8,729 bases of DNA, from positions 22,159 through 30,887 of the forward strand of contig DOTV01000218.1 in NCBI GenBank assembly GCA_003520925.1. Direction: 5' to 3'. The position numbers and the translations under genes were made by a program. Positions 6,182-8,729 of the stretch are shown here, one piece after another. The notes beneath the pieces were generated by a model. It did not search any database and was not told the origin of the DNA. It saw only the letters and a program-made list of their open reading frames with translations. Origin of the DNA: Bacteroidales bacterium (GTDB lineage Bacteria; Bacteroidota; Bacteroidia; Bacteroidales; VadinHA17). Numbering within the stretch: position 1 is the stretch's first letter; every line of letters starts with the position of its first letter.

Positions 6182-6210
6182 CAAATATTATACCAGAACA
6201 AGGTTCCAAA
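6182..6210 (-). promoter_or_regulatory. Promoter of the 201-residue lipoprotein gene
   Basis: The minus strand has TTTG (6210-6207), then 17 bases, then AATATTTG (6189-6182), which fits the Bacteroidota TTTG / TAnnTTTG layout with one mismatch in the -7 box. The box ends 24 bases before the GTG start at 6157. It shares the 16-base block 6180-6195 with the downstream lipoprotein's promoter. Confidence 0.5.
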
Positions 6211-6281
6211 TGAGATTAAAAATAATTCCTGTTTTACTTTAGTGTGACCGGAGCGAAACTTTAAGTCAATCAATCGGATAA

Positions 6282-6305
6282 AATTATAATTACTGATTAA
6301 TCAGT
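6282..6305. other. Two adjacent palindromes at the LamG gene 3' end
   Basis: AATTATAATT (6282-6291, perfect, 10 bases) abuts ACTGATTAATCAGT (6292-6305, perfect, 14 bases). The second overlaps the stop codon (6301-6303) of the LamG protein. A spacer-free palindrome makes a poor hairpin, so a protein-binding site or cruciform-prone site is as likely as a transcription end signal. Low complexity may also explain it. Confidence 0.3.
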
Positions 6306-7197
6306 CATTGATATAGCATATGCTTTCAATCTCATTTTCTGATAATGCCCGGTCAAAAACGGCTAACCCTCCTATAAGTCCTTTAAAGAAATTGCCCATT
6401 CCGGACTTAAGCAGAACAGCTCCAACAGTAAAATCAGATCCATTGTTACCGATACCATCAGGAAAAAAATAAGGATTCTTAGTTTTAAACAGACCTTGAG
6501 GATAACCTTCAAATCCGGCAGTATTACTGATCAGTTCAGGATCACGGGCTTCAAATACTCCATTTAAATAGGATTTTATGTATTTTCCATCATATGTAAA
6601 TGCAGCTGTGCACCATTCATTCTTTGGGACTTTTTGTCTACTTGCCGAGTAGTCGATTGAATATGGAAAGGGCGGTGTAGGTTTTCCGGTCCTGGAGATG
6701 TGTCCACATACCTGATCCTTTCCATTGTAATGTGGCAGCGAGATAAACAGACCATATTGCCTTTTCCCTCCATCCTGGTATTCATTCCACATTCCACCCA
6801 CAAAACCGGTTTGCTCTCCGGTCCATTTTATCCAGGCAATTACAGTAACTTCACTCTTGTCTCCAGAAATGTTAAGTGGTCCGGTTTGTGAATGGGGGAG
6901 GGTCAGGTAGTTGGTACCATCAAGTAAAATCGAATATCCTGAAATAGGACCTTCATTAGCTCTTTTTATCCTGCCATCCGACTCTATTAATGATAATTCG
7001 TCATGACCTAAAGCTACTCTTTTTTTCCCGGCCTTTTCATTGAACTTCCAAAGAGAGACAAATCCATCCATAGATTGTATCTTTTTGATAAGAACCCCGT
7101 TCTGTTTTCTCAGGTTTTTCTGTCCATCTAATCCTTGAAAATGAGGGCAAAAAGACATCAGTATCAGGAATATTAAAATTAGACCGGCTCTAAACAT
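6301..7197 (-). CDS. Secreted LamG/concanavalin A-like domain protein
   Basis: The 298-residue exported protein has a hydrophobic N-terminal signal (about residues 1-22) with no convincing lipobox. A LamG-like jelly-roll domain follows, about residues 45-298. Typical marks are SLWKFNEKAGK (48-58), YSILLDGTNYLTLP (88-101), VTVIAWIKW (117-125), NEWCTAAFTYDGKYIKSYLNG (193-213, landmark only), FTVGAV (256-261) and the closing strand FKGLIGGLAVFDRALSENEI (271-290). Such domains bind carbohydrate or protein ligands or decorate polysaccharide-active proteins. No glycosidase or lyase active-site motif is visible, so a binding or surface-display role fits best. The gene follows the SusD-like gene by 137 bases in the same direction, which suggests a joint role in polymer capture. 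The start is ATG 7197. Confidence 0.87.
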   Translation of the reverse strand: MFRAGLILIFLILMSFCPHFQGLDGQKNLRKQNGVLIKKIQSMDGFVSLWKFNEKAGKKRVALGHDELSLIESDGRIKRANEGPISGYSILLDGTNYLTLPHSQTGPLNISGDKSEVTVIAWIKWTGEQTGFVGGMWNEYQDGGKRQYGLFISLPHYNGKDQVCGHISRTGKPTPPFPYSIDYSASRQKVPKNEWCTAAFTYDGKYIKSYLNGVFEARDPELISNTAGFEGYPQGLFKTKNPYFFPDGIGNNGSDFTVGAVLLKSGMGNFFKGLIGGLAVFDRALSENEIESICYIND

Positions 7198-7334
7198 ATT
7201 GCGAACTGGTTGTTAACAAAAGAACATATTTTGCCATGGTTAAAAAAAATTGTCCCTGAACCTGGAATTATCTTTCGAAGGTAAACAGACTTGGTTTTTA
7301 AGGATTAACTTACTATATAAAAATGACTGGATAT

Positions 7335-8729
7335 TTAATATTTATAATTAAGATATGAAGAATCTTGTTTTAATATCCCTTTTTGAAGAAGAACCTGATC
7401 TTTTGGCAATGGCCAATAATCATCATCTTTATGATTATAAACAACCCCCTTCATAAAAGCCCTGAACTTTGTATCTCTCTGAATATAATCATTTAGGACC
7501 TCTTCATCGATTCCCCAACGCCGCAGATCAAGGAAACGATGTCCCTCAGTTGCAAATTCAAGCCTGGTTTCCATTCTGACAGCTTTTCTTGCTTCGGTTA
7601 TGGAAGAGAAAGCTGGATGTCCTTGAGGATATGGTTCCACCTTATAATTAGCAGCAGGCTTTGACCAGTCAACCACCGGATTAGTTCCAGGGTTAACATA
7701 ACTGGTGCAAAGTCCCATAACCGGACTGCTGTTTTTTGCCCTGTTCCTGATCTGATTGACAAGATTCCTTGCGAGTTCAAGATCGCCATCTTCAACTGCG
7801 ACTTCTGCTCTCCATAACAGAACATTTGCAAGACGGTACATCCTGTAATTTTTGCCATTGGAAAAACCTGTGCCAAACAGGTTCAGGCTTTGTTCACTTT
7901 TAAAGTGCATGTACTTCTTTGTCATATAAGGACCACCGTTATTCTGTTCACGGATCCAGTCATCCCCGGGATGAATTCCCCATCCGAGGAAATCGACTCC
8001 CCTGCGTGCTATTGTCCAGTCGACACGAAGATCGAGGAGGTGACCGGTAGGGACAAATGTTTTGTTGCTGCCCAAGCCCATATCATTTGCCAGTGATTCA
8101 CGTTCTGCAATATCCAGAACAGGTAAGCCATCAGCTGTTACCTGGAATGCTTCAAAAAGGCATTGTGATGGCTGAAAGAATCCCCATCCACCACAGCTTG
8201 CTGGACCTTTCTGATGAAAAACAACACCTGAAATTAATACAGAAGAACGAGTTGTTGAAGTAGTAGATGCCTGTATCTCAAAAATAGACTCACTGTTATT
8301 TTCGTGCGTCATGTCGTAGTTATCATAGAAATTGCCAGCCAGGGAAAAACCACCATTATTTATTATATCGTCGAGCAGAGCTTTTGCCTCATTGAATTCT
8401 TTCTGATACATATGTGCGTGAGCTTTTACGGCTTCAGCTGCATATTTGTGTATACGGCCAACCTCCCCGAGAGGATGAGTGGGAGGAAGATTATCTATGG
8501 CAAACTGAAGGTCATCTTCAATCTGGTTCCACCCAGGATCAGAGTTTGGAACATATTCCGGCAGCACTGGTGCAAGTTCAGCTTTTGTCCTGATATATGG
8601 AATCTTTTCAAAAACCTTATTTGCCTGAAAATGAAACCAGGCTCTCAGGAATTTTGCTTCTGCCTCGATCTGAGTTGCTCTGGGTTCGGGAATTGGCCTG
8701 TCTCCGTTCTGGTTTCCAGCCAGACATTC
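7335..8729 (-). CDS. SusD/RagB family nutrient-binding outer-membrane lipoprotein, N-terminus outside window
   Basis: SusD-type proteins are surface lipoproteins that form the lid of a SusC TonB-dependent channel and capture glycans or peptides. The frame is open to the right edge, giving 464 visible residues. The GTG near 8567 is an internal Val codon, not the start. Landmarks in the visible fragment are EAEAKFLRAWFHFQ (22-35, first TPR-like helix), AVKAHAHMYQKEFNEAKALLDDII (101-124, landmark only), NNSESIFEIQA (144-154), NYRMYRLANVLLWRAEVA (294-311), ARNLVNQIRNRA (320-331), RLEFATEGHRFLDLRRWG (389-406) and the terminal WPLPKDQVLLQKGILKQDSSY (439-459, landmark only). Full family members run about 500-600 residues, so the signal peptide, lipobox and first helices are missing. 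A susC-like gene is expected just upstream. The LamG protein downstream fits a polysaccharide- or polymer-uptake locus, but the substrate cannot be read. Confidence 0.95.
   Translation of the reverse strand, partial: ECLAGNQNGDRPIPEPRATQIEAEAKFLRAWFHFQANKVFEKIPYIRTKAELAPVLPEYVPNSDPGWNQIEDDLQFAIDNLPPTHPLGEVGRIHKYAAEAVKAHAHMYQKEFNEAKALLDDIINNGGFSLAGNFYDNYDMTHENNSESIFEIQASTTSTTRSSVLISGVVFHQKGPASCGGWGFFQPSQCLFEAFQVTADGLPVLDIAERESLANDMGLGSNKTFVPTGHLLDLRVDWTIARRGVDFLGWGIHPGDDWIREQNNGGPYMTKKYMHFKSEQSLNLFGTGFSNGKNYRMYRLANVLLWRAEVAVEDGDLELARNLVNQIRNRAKNSSPVMGLCTSYVNPGTNPVVDWSKPAANYKVEPYPQGHPAFSSITEARKAVRMETRLEFATEGHRFLDLRRWGIDEEVLNDYIQRDTKFRAFMKGVVYNHKDDDYWPLPKDQVLLQKGILKQDSSYLNYKY

Noticed and set aside
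7240..7262. T-run (eight Ts on the minus strand) after the SusD-like gene as intrinsic terminator
   Set aside because: No stable stem precedes the T-run, so the terminator structure is not supported.
7276..7283. TACCTTCG on the minus strand as promoter of the LamG gene
   Set aside because: One mismatch hits the conserved TTTG part, there is no -33 element, and it lies about 80 bases from the start. Read-through from the SusD-like gene is as likely.
5593..7876. Minus-strand frames 5593-5865, 6576-6803 and 7598-7876 and plus-strand frame 6700-6891
   Set aside because: They are out-of-frame or antisense overlaps inside the lipoprotein, LamG and SusD-like genes, whose own frames carry the recognisable domains.
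8565..8567. GTG as start of the SusD-like gene
   Set aside because: The frame stays open to the window edge and encodes a typical SusD helix (EAEAKFLRAWFHFQ) upstream, so this is an internal Val codon.
1..8729. CRISPR arrays, tRNA or rRNA genes, insertion sequences
   Set aside because: No regularly spaced repeats, no tRNA-like cloverleaf, no rRNA-like sequence and no transposase or terminal inverted repeats were seen.

Overview
The window looks like chromosome of a Bacteroidota species. It carries a SusD/RagB-family protein, two short lipoproteins (one with a CSKDN surface-export-like signal), and a LptF/LptG permease directly upstream of ribB. It also has -7 promoter boxes of the TAnnTTTG type and very little Shine-Dalgarno sequence, and it is AT-rich. 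A finer placement cannot be read from the sequence. All nine genes found lie on the minus strand, so transcription runs from high to low coordinates. Two genes are cut by the window edges.

Reading in the direction of transcription: 8729-7335 is a SusD-like outer-membrane nutrient-binding lipoprotein missing its N-terminus (a SusC-type TonB receptor would be expected just outside the window). It is followed at 7197-6301 by a secreted LamG/concanavalin-like protein, so this end probably belongs to a glycan or polymer uptake locus. Next come two small predicted lipoproteins (6157-5552 and 5488-5093). They share no obvious protein similarity but have nearly identical promoters: a 16-base identical block, the same -33/-7 spacing and the same 22-24 base distance to the start codon.

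After a 232-base spacer with two weak inverted repeats comes an apparent two-gene unit. It holds an RsgA-type circularly permuted GTPase (4860-3787) and a divergent, stand-alone TrpF-like (beta/alpha)8-barrel protein (3743-3087). The latter keeps the catalytic Cys and Asp but lacks the usual anthranilate-pocket motif. A short hairpin and a 12-base palindrome separate it from a MORN/YwqK-like repeat protein (2991-2710). A DUF4256 protein (2663-2055) follows with its own TAnnTTTG box.

The left end is a tight operon of an LptF/LptG-family lipopolysaccharide-export permease (432-1928) and ribB (420 to the left edge), 11 bases apart. The promoter box in front of the permease overlaps the most upstream possible start codon, which argues for the downstream TTG start. 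I saw no mobile element, CRISPR array, tRNA or rRNA, and no clear new multi-gene system. The most unusual items are the altered TrpF-like enzyme and the twin lipoprotein promoters.
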